Under the pieces are notes generated by a model. The model searched no databases and had not been told where the DNA came from. It saw only the letters and a list, made by a program, of their open reading frames with translations. From NCBI RefSeq assembly GCF_963678635.1, contig NW_026970972.1, positions 126,001-190,000 of the forward strand: a stretch of 64,000 nt of DNA, read 5' to 3'. The stretch comes from Symsagittifera roscoffensis (taxonomy: Eukaryota; Xenacoelomorpha; Acoela; Convolutidae). The translations under genes and the position numbers were made by a program. Shown piece by piece: positions 22,080-33,800 of the stretch (position 1 is its first letter; each line of letters opens with the position of its first letter).

Positions 22080-22745
22080 TGTGCCATTCTGCCAGATTGA
22101 CACAGCGCAACCTTCCGGCGAGACAGAAAAAGACGACTAAAGGCCTTAGTAACGAAAAAGTGCTGCAAAAGAGGGTAGGAAAATTCTAGAATTTTTATTT
22201 TTAAAATTTCCACCGAAGAGTGAATATTTCTCAGAAATACAAAAAAAACGGCCATTTTGACTGAAAAGGACAAAAAAAAGAACAACGACTGATATAGTAG
22301 AAAACAGTCGAACGAAAAAACGAGAAAAACGAAGCCTCTCATCGTGGCAGTAACACACGATAAGACCCTTAGCAGTGGGAATTAGTGGAGAAGGAAGCTT
22401 CAGTGGGCAAGGAATATTCAACGGAACCCTCCCGTGCCACGATTTGGGAGAGATAACAACGTTATCTCGGGAGGAACACGGGAGCGGAGGCTTGGCCCCC
22501 CAGAGACTGTTATGTGTTGAAGGACTGCCTTAAACTGACTTTGTAGCTACTTGGATGCCATAGAACTTTGAATTAACACCGGTATAATTTGATAATTTAG
22601 AATATGAGTAGCTAGAAAGAGGAAAGCGTCAATCCATCTCCAATGGATTTAATATAGAACTGTCACACAAAAACATAATAAAATGGGGTGTTCGAGCCGT
22701 GTTTTTAATAGCAATCACGTAGTCTGAGGATCTGAGACTCAACTA
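22080..22745 (+). repeat. Element A LTR copy 2, 3'-truncated
   Basis: It begins with the proper LTR terminus TGTGCCATTC and runs 666 bases, then stops inside ...GACTCAACTATG, where it meets the end of an inverted LTR. About 217 bases of the full 883-base LTR are missing. Confidence 0.85.
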
Positions 22746-23628
22746 TGTTACATCGCCCAAATACTACACAGCGACGGAGCGTAGAGAAAGTAACTATTAA
22801 CGACTGGCAAGCGTCAGTTACCTTAATCCTACTCGTTTTTCACCGTCTCGACCTTGCCAGTTGATTTTCTGGTCTGCTTAGGGCTAAGAAAAAAGTTACT
22901 ATTTTTAGGCCATCAGTCAAAAGACTTTTGATCAGCTTTCGTTTACATGCGAACACAACCACATAGTTGAGTCTCAGATCCTCAGACTACGTGATTGCTA
23001 TTAAAAACACGGCTCGAACACCCTATTTTATTATGTTTTTGTTGACAGTTCTATTTTAAATCCATTGTAGATGGATTGACCCTTTCCTCTTTCTAGCTAC
23101 TCATACTCTAAAATATCAGATTGTACCGGTGTTAATTCAAAGTTCTATGGCATCAGAGTAGCTAAGAAGTTAGTTTACTGCAGTCTTCCACCATATAACA
23201 GTCTCTGGGGGACCAAGCCTCCGCTTCCGTGTTTTCCTCGAGATAACGTCGTTATCTCTCCCAAATCGTGGCACGGGAGTGTTCTGCTGAATATATCTTC
23301 CCCACTGAAGCCTCCTTTCCCACTATTTTTCTCAGCTACGGGTCTTATTGTGCGTGATTGCCACGATAAGAGGCCTCGTTTTTCTTGTATTCTCGTACGA
23401 CCGTTTTTCACTATATTTGCAGTTGTTCTGTTTTCTCGTTCTTTTTAGTCAAAATGGCCGTCTTTTTGTATTTCTGAGAAATATTCACTCTTCGATGGAA
23501 ATTTTAAAAATAAAAATTCTAGAATTTTCCTACCCTCCTTTGCAGCACTTTTTCGTTACTAAGGCCTTTAGTCGTCTTTTTCTATCTCGCCGGAAGTTTG
23601 CGCTGTGCCAATCTGGCAGAATGGCACA
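22746..23628 (-). repeat. Inverted full-length LTR of the element A family
   Basis: In reverse orientation this is a complete LTR of 883 bases, from TGTGCCATTC (23628) to ...GATGTAACA (22746). It has more base differences from copies 1 and 2 than they have from each other. Its end abuts the truncated direct LTR at an exact LTR terminus. No polypurine tract or internal element DNA follows at 23629, and the flanks do not form a target duplication. Confidence 0.85.
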
Positions 23629-24012
23629 ATGACAATTTTTCAAACAGTAGAGCTAAGGTGTATTTTCTGGGGGTTTAATTGAGTACCATGTAGACAACTA
23701 TTGGTGTGATTGGTAACTGTATTCTTCTCTGAATTAGGAACTTACACCTTCTAGACATTGACAGTTCTTGAGTTATTTGGTTGCACATGTTAGCTATTCT
23801 AGCTTCCATTTTGAGTTCACCTTATTCCAATTAGTTAGGCGGACTTTCCTATTTTCCAAGTTAATAGCTTAGTCCAAATTGTTTCAATTGGCAGGTTACA
23901 GCCTTGCTGTTTTTCTCATCACCTCTGTTTCACTTAGACTTGCACAATTTTAAGAGGATATTCTGAAACTCAGGATTTCTGACCAAAAGCGCATTTCGAG
24001 TGACACTATCTA
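23629..24012. other. Unassigned spacer
   Basis: AT-rich sequence between the inverted LTR and the 3' tail of the LINE. I see no ORF, repeat or RNA gene in it. Confidence 0.5.
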
Positions 24013-24037
24013 GTCAAGTCAAGTCAAGTCAAGTCAA
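24013..24037 (-). repeat. LINE 3' terminal microsatellite
   Basis: Five copies of GTCAA on the plus strand (TTGAC in element orientation) directly follow the LINE 3' end. CR1/L2 elements are known to end in such short tandem repeats, which are used in target-primed reverse transcription. Confidence 0.8.
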
Positions 24038-24050
24038 ATTTTTATGACCA

Positions 24051-26825
24051 TTAGGCAGTGCCTCTTGTGGTCATTTCGAATGTTTTTTTCCTATCTCCGT
24101 TCGAATTCGTACATGTCAATTCCAATCGCTTTCCAATGTTTGCCCAGTTTCCACTTGAATTCGTCGATGGTCTTGCTTTGCACTGTTTCCTGTGGCAGAT
24201 TGTTCCAGTCGAGAGATGCTCTAATCGTGAAGAAATTTTTTCGCATTCTAGATTTGCTTTACGTACTACTACTTTACATGTGTTACCTCTAGAATCCCTA
24301 TCATTCCGCTCGAATAGTCCCGCAGTGGCATTCCTATCATACAAACCATAGCAGATTTTATACATTTCTATCATTGTCCCTCTTTTCCTTCTGTATTCCA
24401 GCGATGATAGATTCAGTTCTTTAAGGCGTTCGTAGTAGGATAAATTTTTCAATTCTTTAAATAGACGCGTCTTTGTACGTTTTCTAAGATCTTTTGATGC
24501 TTGATCAGTCTTGGGTGCCAGATTAGGTTCGCAAATTCAAGGTGTGGCCGTATCAAGCATTTGTAGATGTTTAAAAACACTTGTTTCGTGACTTTAGTGA
24601 AGCTTTTCTTGATTACTGCTATCATGCCGATTGCCTTATTGGCTTTTTTAGTGATGTGTGTTTCGAATGTCAGTTTGTTGTCAAGCCAGATACCCAGGTC
24701 TTTTTCAAGTTGCACTTCCCTAATGTTTTCGCCATTGATTTTATAAATCCTCTCCATATCCAATTTCTTGTTTCCTATTGTCATGTGAACACATTTGTCG
24801 ATTTTAAAGGACAAAAGACTTTGGCCTGACCAAGTTTCTAGTGATTGTAAATCTTCATGTATGCGTGTTACATCCGATTTCTCTTCAATTTGACGGTATA
24901 ATTTCGCATCGTCAGCAAACAGATATATTTTTGACGCTATTGTGTCCGGCGTTGTGTTGATGTATATCTAAAACAGTACTGGGCCGAGTACTGAACCCTG
25001 GGGTATCCCACTTTTTACTGGCTGCCATGAGGATCTTGAATCGTTGATTACCACTCTCTGTTGTCGTCCCGAAACAAAGTCTGTTATCCAGTTCAAGGTT
25101 CTTCCAATTACTCCATACTGTCTAAGAACTCTGATTAGTCTTCTGTGTGGTACCGAATCGAAGGTTTTTTTGAAGTCCAAGTATATCACGTGGACATTTT
25201 CATGTTTATCCATTGCCCTGGTGAAGTCATCAATTACTTTCAGGAGTTGTAAGTTCAGTGAACGTCCAGATCGAAAACCGTATTGTGCACTTGTTTTTAG
25301 CCCTTTTTCATTGAATTGATCATTTATATGCTTTCGAACTAACTTTTCGAATAACTTGCAACATATTGATGTTAAACTGATTGGTCTGTAGTTATCTGCC
25401 ATCGATTTTTTACCTTTTTTAAATATTGCGGAAATGTTAGCTAACTTCCAGTCTTCGGGTAAATTGTTTGTCTCCCAAGAGGTTTGGAAGATAATCAAAA
25501 GTGGTTTTGAGATGAATTCTCGTAATTCAAATAGGATCCTAGGATGAATTCCATCTGGTCCAGGCAACTTTGAAGTGTCTAACCAATTTAGTTCTTCTCG
25601 GATGTCATTCATTGTTAGCTCCAGGTTGTCATCAATGCTGGCGGTTGGTGAAGGGCTGATCTCCCAGTTACCCGGGGGTTCGTAAATAAAAACCGATGCA
25701 AAGAAGTTTTATTAAAGCGGGGATTGCTTCTCTTATGGTAGTTTTTTGGCGCACGTAACTCCAGAACTTTTTCGGATTTGTTTTAACTTCTGATGATATT
25801 TCTTTTTCACGTGTGAGTGCCTCCGATCGCGTGGCAGATCTAACTTCATTTCGTTTGGTTTTATATTTGGTTAAATTGTCGGCTGTTTGATAGTTTTTGA
25901 ATGTTTTCCAGGCTTTCTTTTTTTCTTTTATTTTCATGCGCACCGCCCTTGCTAGCGGCATTTGGTTGCCACTGCTGCGTATCGCATTAAAGGCACGAAT
26001 TTTTCGACTAACTCTTTCATGCAGTTTTTCAGTTTCTCCGATGTGTTTAACTGAACGTTAGGGTCAGCTAGGTGGTTTCTCATCCCGTGGTAGTCTCCCT
26101 TTTCATAGTTTCTCCGGTTTTTACATTTCGATTTAATCCTGTTTACTGGCACATCTATCTTGACAAGGACGTGCCACTTTTTCCGATTGGCGCCTCTAGA
26201 TCTTTTAAGACTATATTTGACATGACAACATCAAGCAGTGATGCCTTGTCTCTGCCATTTAGCCTTGTAGGCTCTTTGATATGTTGTGTTAGTAGTGCGT
26301 CTTTTATTGCCTCTATAAAGGTGAACTCAGTGCTATTTTCATCTTTTAATGTACTCATGGCCTCCCAATCTATCTGTGGTAGATTTGTGTCTCCCACTAT
26401 TAGTGTTGAGTCATTTGACTGTGTTTCGTTCAAATTGGCAATCAAATTTTTTAGTTGGTGGTTATTTTCTTTAGTTGAGTTTGGACTTTTATACGATATA
26501 CCAAAGTTGATGATGTTCCTGCCAGTTTTGATTTTTAAAAACAAGTTTTCACAGAAAGAAGAATTATTTGTGCTCAAGGAGTAGTCAAGGTTTTCATTAA
26601 TATAAACTAAAATTCCGCTTCCTTGATCAGATGGGTTCATACTTTTTGATTCTATGTTATAGTATTGGATTTTATGCCATACTGGATTCCATTCTGCGCG
26701 AGAATTTTTCGGTTTGCCCTACACTACAGCGATGACATCAGGCTTGCAATTTTCATGATTCGTTCTCCACGTGATTTCGTGCAGTTCGTCTTGAGTTAAT
26801 GTGTCTATGTTTGTGTACCAGATTA
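24051..26825 (-). pseudogene. LINE ORF2: endonuclease and reverse transcriptase, broken
   Basis: The AP-endonuclease part (about 26825-26155) shows GDTNLPQIDW and SLLDVVMSN. The terminal SDH-type motif is damaged by a frameshift near 26175. A linker follows (SEALTREKEISSEVKTNPKK, KFWSYVRQKT). RT (24968-25612 and onward) shows KLPGPDGIHP, NYRPISLTSICCKLFEKLVR, YGFRSGRS, YLDFKKTFDSVPH, GIPQGSVLGPVLF and an FADD box near 24915. A TAG at about 24968 interrupts directly after GPVLF. The C-terminal part (KDLGIWLDNKLTF, YKCLIRPHLEFANLIWHP, YYERLKELNL) is typical of CR1/L2-clade proteins. Confidence 0.85.
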
Positions 26826-26837
26826 ATAAAGACCGAT

Positions 26838-27740
26838 TTAAGGTTTTTTCTTCATTCTCATTAATTGCAACCCTCTCACAAGGTGCACGTAGTCTCCTTG
26901 TTCCTTTTCGTTCAAGTTTTTTGCCTTTGCTGTCAATCTTCTGACTTCTTCTCGTTCCTTGAGACTCCTGTCTGGGCCAATCCGCAAGTTTTTGATTTTA
27001 TATTTGGCATCTTTTAACTTATTCAAGTTTTTTATTATCTCGTTTACATCTATTTCGTTATCAAAGGATACTAGCAGTGGTCTGTTTGTCGTGGCTTCAT
27101 CGTTCTTCTTCCCAAGCCGGACAAAGCTTGTGGCGGTTTTGTTTCCCATTTCGACCGATGCTAGAAATGCTTCTATCAGTTGTTTGTCTTCTACCTTTCG
27201 GTTATGTCCATCTTGGTGGGTACTCTCAGGTGCTTTGTAAAATATCAAGTTCTTTTTTCTTCTTTTGTCGTCTTCTTCTTCCCTTTTTTGCTCTTCAGAT
27301 GCCTCCATTATCAATTCTTTTAGTGGCTTGACTTTCGGTTGTTGGGCCACGTCCCATGGTTTCTGTTCAGTTTGATTCACGGCCCTTGGTCCTGCTACAA
27401 ACTTGTAGAAGTCGTTCATCATGTGATTTAGGTTCGCCATTGTTTTGTCCAGATCGCTCCGTAGTGTATCCTGTTCTAGATTCTTGTCAGCTTCAATTAA
27501 AAGTTTCATCTTCGGTGTGCAGGAACTGCAACACCAGATGACTTCAGGTTGACATATGTAATCGTAGACTTGGTCAGGCATATTTATGCATGTTGTACAA
27601 AAGTGTTCTTGACATTTATCACACTCCATTACTTTATCATCGATGTTGCCATAGGTCTTATTGCACGTTTTACATTGCCAAGCGTCCATTTCACTATCAG
27701 ATTCAGTTCCTTTACGTCTAGTTTTTAGTTTTGGAGGCAT
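26838..27740 (-). CDS. LINE ORF1 with PHD-type zinc finger
   Basis: This is 300 codons from ATG at 27740. Residues 20-80 form a Cys-rich finger (CKTC, CDKC, HFCTTC, WCCSSC) of PHD type. A coiled or charged middle follows (EEQKREEEDDKRRKKNLIFY). Residues 175-290 look like an RNA-binding RRM-like fold (SFVRLGKKND, RPLLVSFDNEIDVNEI, YKIKNLRIGPDRS). ORF1 proteins of CR1-type elements often have a PHD finger and bind element RNA. The frame is intact although ORF2 is not. The stop lies just before the ORF2 start. Confidence 0.85.
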   Translation of the reverse strand: MPPKLKTRRKGTESDSEMDAWQCKTCNKTYGNIDDKVMECDKCQEHFCTTCINMPDQVYDYICQPEVIWCCSSCTPKMKLLIEADKNLEQDTLRSDLDKTMANLNHMMNDFYKFVAGPRAVNQTEQKPWDVAQQPKVKPLKELIMEASEEQKREEEDDKRRKKNLIFYKAPESTHQDGHNRKVEDKQLIEAFLASVEMGNKTATSFVRLGKKNDEATTNRPLLVSFDNEIDVNEIIKNLNKLKDAKYKIKNLRIGPDRSLKEREEVRRLTAKAKNLNEKEQGDYVHLVRGLQLMRMKKKP

Positions 27741-27754
27741 ATTAAGGTTGATTT

Positions 27755-27955
27755 CACCAGGCGGCTCTAAGACACTTAAGTCTCAAGAAGCTACCTAATG
27801 AAATCAACTTCAGGAAAATTACTGGACCGCACTGAGACAATGAAGTCTCAAGAAGGTACCCCGTAATTTCTCCTTCAAAAACACTAAGCCCTAATCTGAT
27901 TATTACTGGGCCGCTCTAAGACAATTAAGTCCCAAGAAGCTACCCTTGTAATTTC
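27755..27955 (-). repeat. Three tandem units in the LINE 5' UTR
   Basis: Units at 27755-27804, 27821-27870 and 27905-27955 share a core resembling GCCGCTCTAAGACAATTAAG followed by AAGAAGCTACC. Spacing is 66 and 84 bases. They lie directly upstream of ORF1, where some LINEs carry promoter monomers. Confidence 0.7.
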
Positions 27956-29586
27956 AGAAAAAGCTTCTTTTTTCTTTTTTGCTGTTCTTTTTCTGCCTTC
28001 GATTCGAAGTTGACTGTTTCTTTGACTTCTTTTTAGCAGACTTTGATCGTTTCTTCAGGACTAGATTTTTCAAACTTTTTCTACGTCTGTAGACGGTTCT
28101 GATTAGTCTCTCTTCAAGGATCAAGATGTCCGGAAGGGGAATATTTTTATTTGGAAATTTCTAGGGGATGCGTCGATGGCCGCACGAAAAGAGCTTGCGC
28201 CAACAAAGTGCACCATAAATCTTCACCTGCAACACCTAGAGCAGCAGGACTTTGCTATTTTTTCCGTTCAATAAGCGATTTTAGATTTAGCTCTAGGGCA
28301 TATATCTATTTAATAAGTTTATCACAACAATCTATCAATAGCTCTAACAGAGATTCTTTTCGAGAAAAAAATTTAATTAATACTAAAAACACAAGCTTAA
28401 ATTTAGTTGAGTCGTAATTGTTGGGCTTTTTATGGGCTTAGTTGTTGCAGGAGTACTTCCAATTTTTCTTTATTCAAAAAATTTCGATTTTCTTTCTTTG
28501 GTGAAAAACCGTTAAAACTCATGAGAAAATCATTTGATTTGGATAGCTTGGTCTTTGTAGAGCTTGTATTCTCTGGAAGTAGTATAACGTTGTTAACAGA
28601 GGGACACAAGTATTTGGGATGCTCGATTGTCAGCGACAAAATCAAAGCACGATGTCTTCTCAAAAAGTTAGATGGATAGATAAATGAACTTGAAAGTTTA
28701 TCTCACATCGCTGAGACGCAGCCACACTGTGCTTTTGAACAAAAAGTTTTCAGAATCTCTCCGGGGTTTTGAAATTCTGATCAGCGTCTCTTTCTGGAAA
28801 AATTTAAAAGCACAGTGTGGCTGCGTCTCAGCGATGTGAGATAAACTTTCAAGTTCACTTACTTATCCATCTAACTTTTTCAGAAGACATCGTGCTTTGA
28901 ATTTGTCGCTGGCAATCGAGCATCCCAAATACTTTCACTCGTTGTGTTGATCACAGCATTTTTTCTAAGTAATTGGCTCAGACATTTCCCACAGAAAAAA
29001 CGAAAGTGGAAAATTAATAACCGTTTTTTAGAAATTTTGAAGTTTTTAAAGAAATTTATAGAAATTTCCTAAAATGCATATTAAATAAAAAATTAATATA
29101 AAAAATGCGATAATTTTTCCTGTAGAAGTTGAGTCTCCTTAATTTTTTGCAAGAGACACGCAATCTCCTTGGGAAAATTGATCATCTCAAAACTTTATAC
29201 TCTTTATTTTAGTTGAGAAACAACTAACGTTTTGGGCAGTGTGATTGTTGAGATCGCATTTTTTGTGCCGCATCGGAATAGCAAATTCATTCATTATCAA
29301 GCACCTACCTCCATCCAGCTTTAACTGGCCCCTAATTGTTTTTTTTTTAAATCGAGGCACACAAAGTTTTTGGTTCAAGTTTTATTCAGCATTCAAGTTC
29401 TTTTTGGTATCGAAATTGGTGCGAAGCTCTGCTTCGCCTCTGTGTTACTTTGAGCCTTCCGGCTCATTTTGCACTGAGCAGGCTGCCATGCATTGTAATG
29501 GATTAGGTACAGTGAAATTTTGGTTCTAAAAACTTATGTTTAAAAAATAAGCCAATCACCGTTGACCTCTAAAAATTTTTATTTAG
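27956..29586. other. Unassigned repeat-like DNA between LINE and element B
   Basis: AT-rich sequence without a credible gene; the ORFs present are short and unsupported. It contains the palindrome at 28608-28934 and, at about 29408-29470, short inverted repeats such as GCGAAGCTCTGCTTCGC. Probably old repeat or host intergenic DNA. Confidence 0.5.
28608..28934. repeat. 327-bp palindrome with 132-bp arms
   Basis: The left arm (28608-28739) is the near-perfect reverse complement of the right arm (28803-28934), with a 63-base spacer and only scattered mismatches. It could be a foldback element, a head-to-head pair of small repeats, or a long hairpin precursor if transcribed. Confidence 0.85.
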
Positions 29587-30461
29587 TGTAACATTCGTCT
29601 ACTTCGGTCACATATGAGGCTGAAGAAAAAAAGGCCTATAACCATTGGCTCAAGAGTCAGGAACACTATCTCTTGTGTTTTTCTACCTTAAAACGGTCGA
29701 AGCCAATTCAGTTCACTTGTGACATGAGACTACGACCCGTTACAGCTTAAAGGCTACTACCAAAATATCCCCCCCACTCTAGAAATAAGAACGTCCCCAT
29801 ACTTAGGTCTCAAAATACCCAAAACACACGAACGCCGTTAAAAACCGCGTCGGAACAATCCGTTATGTTACTTTTTATTAGACAGTGGGACTTTGATCCA
29901 TTTCAGATCGATCAACCTAAAACTCGCCTTATCTCAATATAACAATCATAAAACACACTCAAGAAAACTAAATTAGGAACTCACATGCTGACGCACTCGA
30001 GTACAAGGAGTAGTTAAATTAATGAGCAACTCGAGAATTAAATGAGATAACTTGATAAGTTCAATACTGATCAGTTTTAATAACAGAAGTAAGTTTAGAC
30101 TCTAGAATGAAGTTTTAGTCTGAACCATTGGGACACTCCAGCTGTCCACCTTTCCACTGAATGTTCACTCTGGTTCAGGTGAATCTTGATTTGCTCTCGG
30201 GAAAACTCTGTTTTCTATCTCAGATAGGACAGCTCTACTCTTGTTCTCTATGACGGAAATTGCGAACAGCAATTTCCCACTGTTTTTATCTGACAACTTT
30301 CCCGCAATTGTAATTCGGTTGTTCTAATTTATTTCTTGTTATTTTTAGTTTCTGCGAGAAAACTGAGCATGACTGGCTCAATTCAAAATTTTGAAAAATC
30401 AAATTTCAAGCATTTTTCGTGTCCCTCAAGGTCAATCTTCCAAATATGACCGACTGGCACA
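29587..30461 (-). repeat. Element B 3' LTR
   Basis: An 875-base repeat, near-identical to 53593-54468, with TG...CA ends in element orientation. It is preceded on the minus strand by the polypurine tract GTCCGGGGAGTA, which marks it as the 3' LTR. Confidence 0.9.
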
Positions 30462-30890
30462 TACTCCCCGGACTCGAGATCGATGTCCTCATCGCGTGCT
30501 GTCGTCTGTCAGTGAGTCCCAGAAAACCGAGTGTTGCTCAAGGTACAGTGCCAGTGGTCATTTACAGAAGTTTGCAGCAGACTTAAGTTTATCTACACCC
30601 CAAAATTCATTACCATATAAAATTTTCATACTATCGCTAAACAGCAATCAAAATTTGCATACACCTGCACCTTTGAATTCTCGCTTTTCAAGCCAACGAC
30701 TTAAAATTTATTTTGTCCCATCCAATCAGGAAATTGTCATGCAACATTTTGATTTATATAATAAATATAGCATATTGATAACAATATCTGATTCGTTAAA
30801 ACTTCTTTTTCGTGAACCCAGATTTTATCCAAGTTCACACTCAAGCCCCCTTCCCCTCTCAAGACTCAAGACTCCCTTTGAGCCACCCGC
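30462..30890 (-). other. Element B 3' UTR and polypurine tract
   Basis: The polypurine tract occupies 30462-30473 and is identical over 12 bases to that of element C. The remainder is AT-rich and noncoding. The stem-loop found in the 3' UTR of A and C was not seen here. Confidence 0.75.
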
Positions 30891-33800
30891 TCATTTCGCG
30901 CTCTTCGCCTTTGAAGTACCAGACCCAGATGTACTTGACACCGCAAACTGTCTCAACAGTGCTTCTTCATCATCGGAGCTAATTACGATCTCCTCCCAAG
31001 CCTGCAGTTGTTCATAGGATCGCATCCATTCCCTTTGCTCCTGCAATCTCTTTGCTTGGTTGGGCAGTCCCTTCACTCTCGATTCCCGGTTCAAACAGAA
31101 GGAGTTGTGAAGGCTCAGGCTCATATTCTTCGCCAAGTCTTCCTCTAGTATCGACTCCCTCGCCTTGGTGTTGTCTCTAGACACTCTACCCACTCTTTTC
31201 TATCCCGTTGTGATCGCATTTCGATGGGTTAACAGAGGTCTCTTGAACGCTTCCGGTCCAATCTCGGCCTGGAACTGTCGATACTCCTTTCGATATTTTC
31301 TCATGTGATCTTTCGTTATCATATATAACCAAGACGTCAATGTCGCTCAAAACCAAGGAAAGAACCTCAAGCGGCTCCACACGTGTCTGACTTCCATTGT
31401 TATGGCGAATACCTTGCATGCAGTCTCAAACAACTCGAGTCTCCTGCTGTAATCTATCGCGTATATCGACTCAGCCGTTGGCGTCTTTGTTTCCCGATAC
31501 TTCGTTACATTCTCTTCAATCCATCATAGAGCCAGCATCGTACTCACCACCAGGAGTGTCACCTTTTGCCGATGATCCGGTAATCCTATCGACCGAATTT
31601 CTTCCACATCCCATATCAGGCAGAGGTTCGCGTGGTCTGGATACCACACCGTTTGAGCCAGACAGTGGCATGGGCATTCTCCATGGGTGATCTCAATGCT
31701 CCTGAGGTTGCGCTCTCCCGAGGCTTCCAAGAGAGGCTCAAGCTCCATCATCTTCTCATGCATCGTATCGTTCTCATCCATGTTTGGAGCACCCCCCACA
31801 GGTCTTCCGATCACGTTTTGTCTCTCGTGGTCGCTTGTGTTCTCACTCTCCAACCTCAAAAGTTCCTCCCCCCAGATTTCACTCAAGTCATCCCTCAATT
31901 CGTTTGGCACTGTTCCTCGGATTTTTCTCAACAACTTGTGTGAGTGATGCGACATCCGAGCTAACCATACGCACCTGGGCACTGAGAAGGCTTTGTCCAC
32001 TAATATTCTCTGGCTGGATACCTCCACCATCGCCATGTGCAGTGAGTAGTGGCTTCCACACAAGTTGGCCATCACTGACCCTATTAGGGATTTCGCATTT
32101 AATGGCAGACCATAGGCTTCGCTCTTGGGAAATCCCATTTCCGCCTCGAGACCGACCTTCCAGCTCCGGATGTGCTTTTGAGTCACCTGCAACACCCCAG
32201 GCCATGATTCTACGCTCAACGCCGTCACCAAATGGTGTTCAGACTCTAGCCTCTCCAGTGACTGTTAACTGCACATCCTCGAAAAGAATCCGAGAGCTGT
32301 TGTTATGATCACCGTGGTTCTCGCGTAACACTCCGCCACTATTTGCACTTCACTCTTCTCCCTCTCCGTGATGTCTTCAAACCAAGTGACCAGATCTTCT
32401 TTCTGAAAGGACAGTATCGTGACGCATGATCGTCCATCGCAGGTGTGCTCTCCACTCCCACACGTCGAATCCAGACAACTACCCGGCTCCATCTTCCTTG
32501 CTGACCCAAGTTTATTCGTCTTTTTGCCTGACTCCTTCATCTGAGGTAAGATCAATTTGTGCACCACACTCAATGTTGCTAGATCCTCATCTTCCGTCGG
32601 CGCTAACCTCACCCGCTCCGTGATTTCCTCGATCAGGCTCGCATGGGGATGTGGACACCAGGAGGGTCTTAGTAACTTCCATACCACTCCCAGGTTCGTG
32701 ATTAACAAGCCGTTGCCGTTGCCCATCTTCAGTTCAACTCTTTTGTTCGAGCGCGGTATGCTCACCACCTCCGGCGTTTTCTCGAGAATCAAGCCCAGAC
32801 TCGGTCTCTCTCTCTCCACTGCATCTATTTCCACTATTTTCTCCGTCCAAAACTTCAGCAGCTCCGCTACCTCGTGGTTCCTTTGAGCACCTCCAGCCTC
32901 TGATTCTAAGAAGGGATTGTAGGCTATCCCCATTACTCCAGACACGTACTGATATTCTCCTTTCTCATTGGGTCTCGAGTACTGCTCTGACGAGGCCAAG
33001 TTACGGTGTACATCGTGTTCCTCTTTGAACTTCTTGTTGTAAAACCTCCGCACCTCGTCTAGCTTTCTGTGGCTCTCCAGGCATAGTCTGGAACAATCCT
33101 CCTTTTCTATTCCAGTACTCTGATATACGTTCAAGATGACTGTTGAGACTCTCCTTTCCACTGTTTTGCTTCCGCTTGCTCTTTGGTGACATGCCAAGAT
33201 GGTGCTATCAGTCATCATTGACATTATCCATCTCAAGAAACAGGTAGCATCCTTCCTCCTGGCTAGGCTCAAGCCTGAATTATCCCTGGCAACGTGTTGC
33301 ATCAGTACTTGATACACTTCTAGTTTCTTGCCTCCCAACTTCAGCCTGTCGTGCGAGGTCAGTGTCTCCAACTCTATTCCTACCAAACTCCATGCGAACA
33401 TTAGTTGTCCTGCGGTCCTGATGAAGGGATTCGCCATCAATGGCGATGCCGATGAGGATGTCCTCATCGCTTCTTTGAAATGCTCCTTTAACAAGTTCCG
33501 CCACGTCCTCTTCAGTTGGTTCCCCAATTCTATTTTGTTAACCTCAGCCTTTTTCTGGGTGGCCCAATTGCGTCGCTTGCGTGCCACTCTACTGTCCAAC
33601 TTCTTTAGGCAGTCCTCCATTTCTTTCAATGTCTCGAGGGCCACCCACCATGGCCGGTAGGTATTCCTCGTTCTATTCCTTTCAAGGATCATTCGTTATT
33701 TGCTTCCCAGTGGCCTGGTGCTCCTTTGAGACCCATTCCTTGCCGATATCCACTTCCCATTTCTGTCCGCTCGTTGAACCTCTTCTCACGTTCGTCTTCT

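Larger units (their letters stand above)
1..22745 (+). mobile_element. Element A: giant degenerate Ty3/Gypsy-type LTR retrotransposon
   Basis: The order is partial 5' LTR, leader, ORF1, Gag, protease, RT, RNase H, integrase, macro-type domain, giant ORF2, 3' UTR, polypurine tract and LTR. RT precedes integrase, and the protease DTG, zinc knuckles and D-D-35-E integrase core are visible, which is the Ty3/Gypsy arrangement. The coding parts match element B (- strand, 29587-54468) block by block, and ORF2 also matches element C. The left end lies outside the window: about 435 bases of the 5' LTR are missing on comparison with the copy at 22080. Many stops and frameshifts, a deletion in the integrase tail and a mutated RT active site show that this copy cannot make its own enzymes. 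The total length would be about 23 kb, far above the usual 5-8 kb of Gypsy elements. Confidence 0.9.
24013..27955 (-). mobile_element. CR1/L2-type non-LTR retrotransposon, near full length, inactive
   Basis: On the minus strand the order is tandem 5' UTR repeats, ORF1 with PHD-type finger, ORF2 with endonuclease and RT, and a 3' tail of five TTGAC units. This is the CR1-like layout: AP-type endonuclease, RT, and a short tandem repeat at the 3' end instead of poly(A). ORF2 carries several stops and frameshifts. The 5' boundary is uncertain and may extend toward 28100. Confidence 0.85.

Noticed and set aside
21489-22421. Repeated antisense ORFs of about 91 codons in the LTR copies
   Set aside because: They are identical because the LTRs are identical, are Phe/Leu-rich, and the related LTR of C does not keep them.
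31186-31419. A 77-codon minus-strand ORF as a separate gene
   Set aside because: The neighbouring frame aligns with C ORF2 through this stretch despite two stops; this ORF is its shadow.
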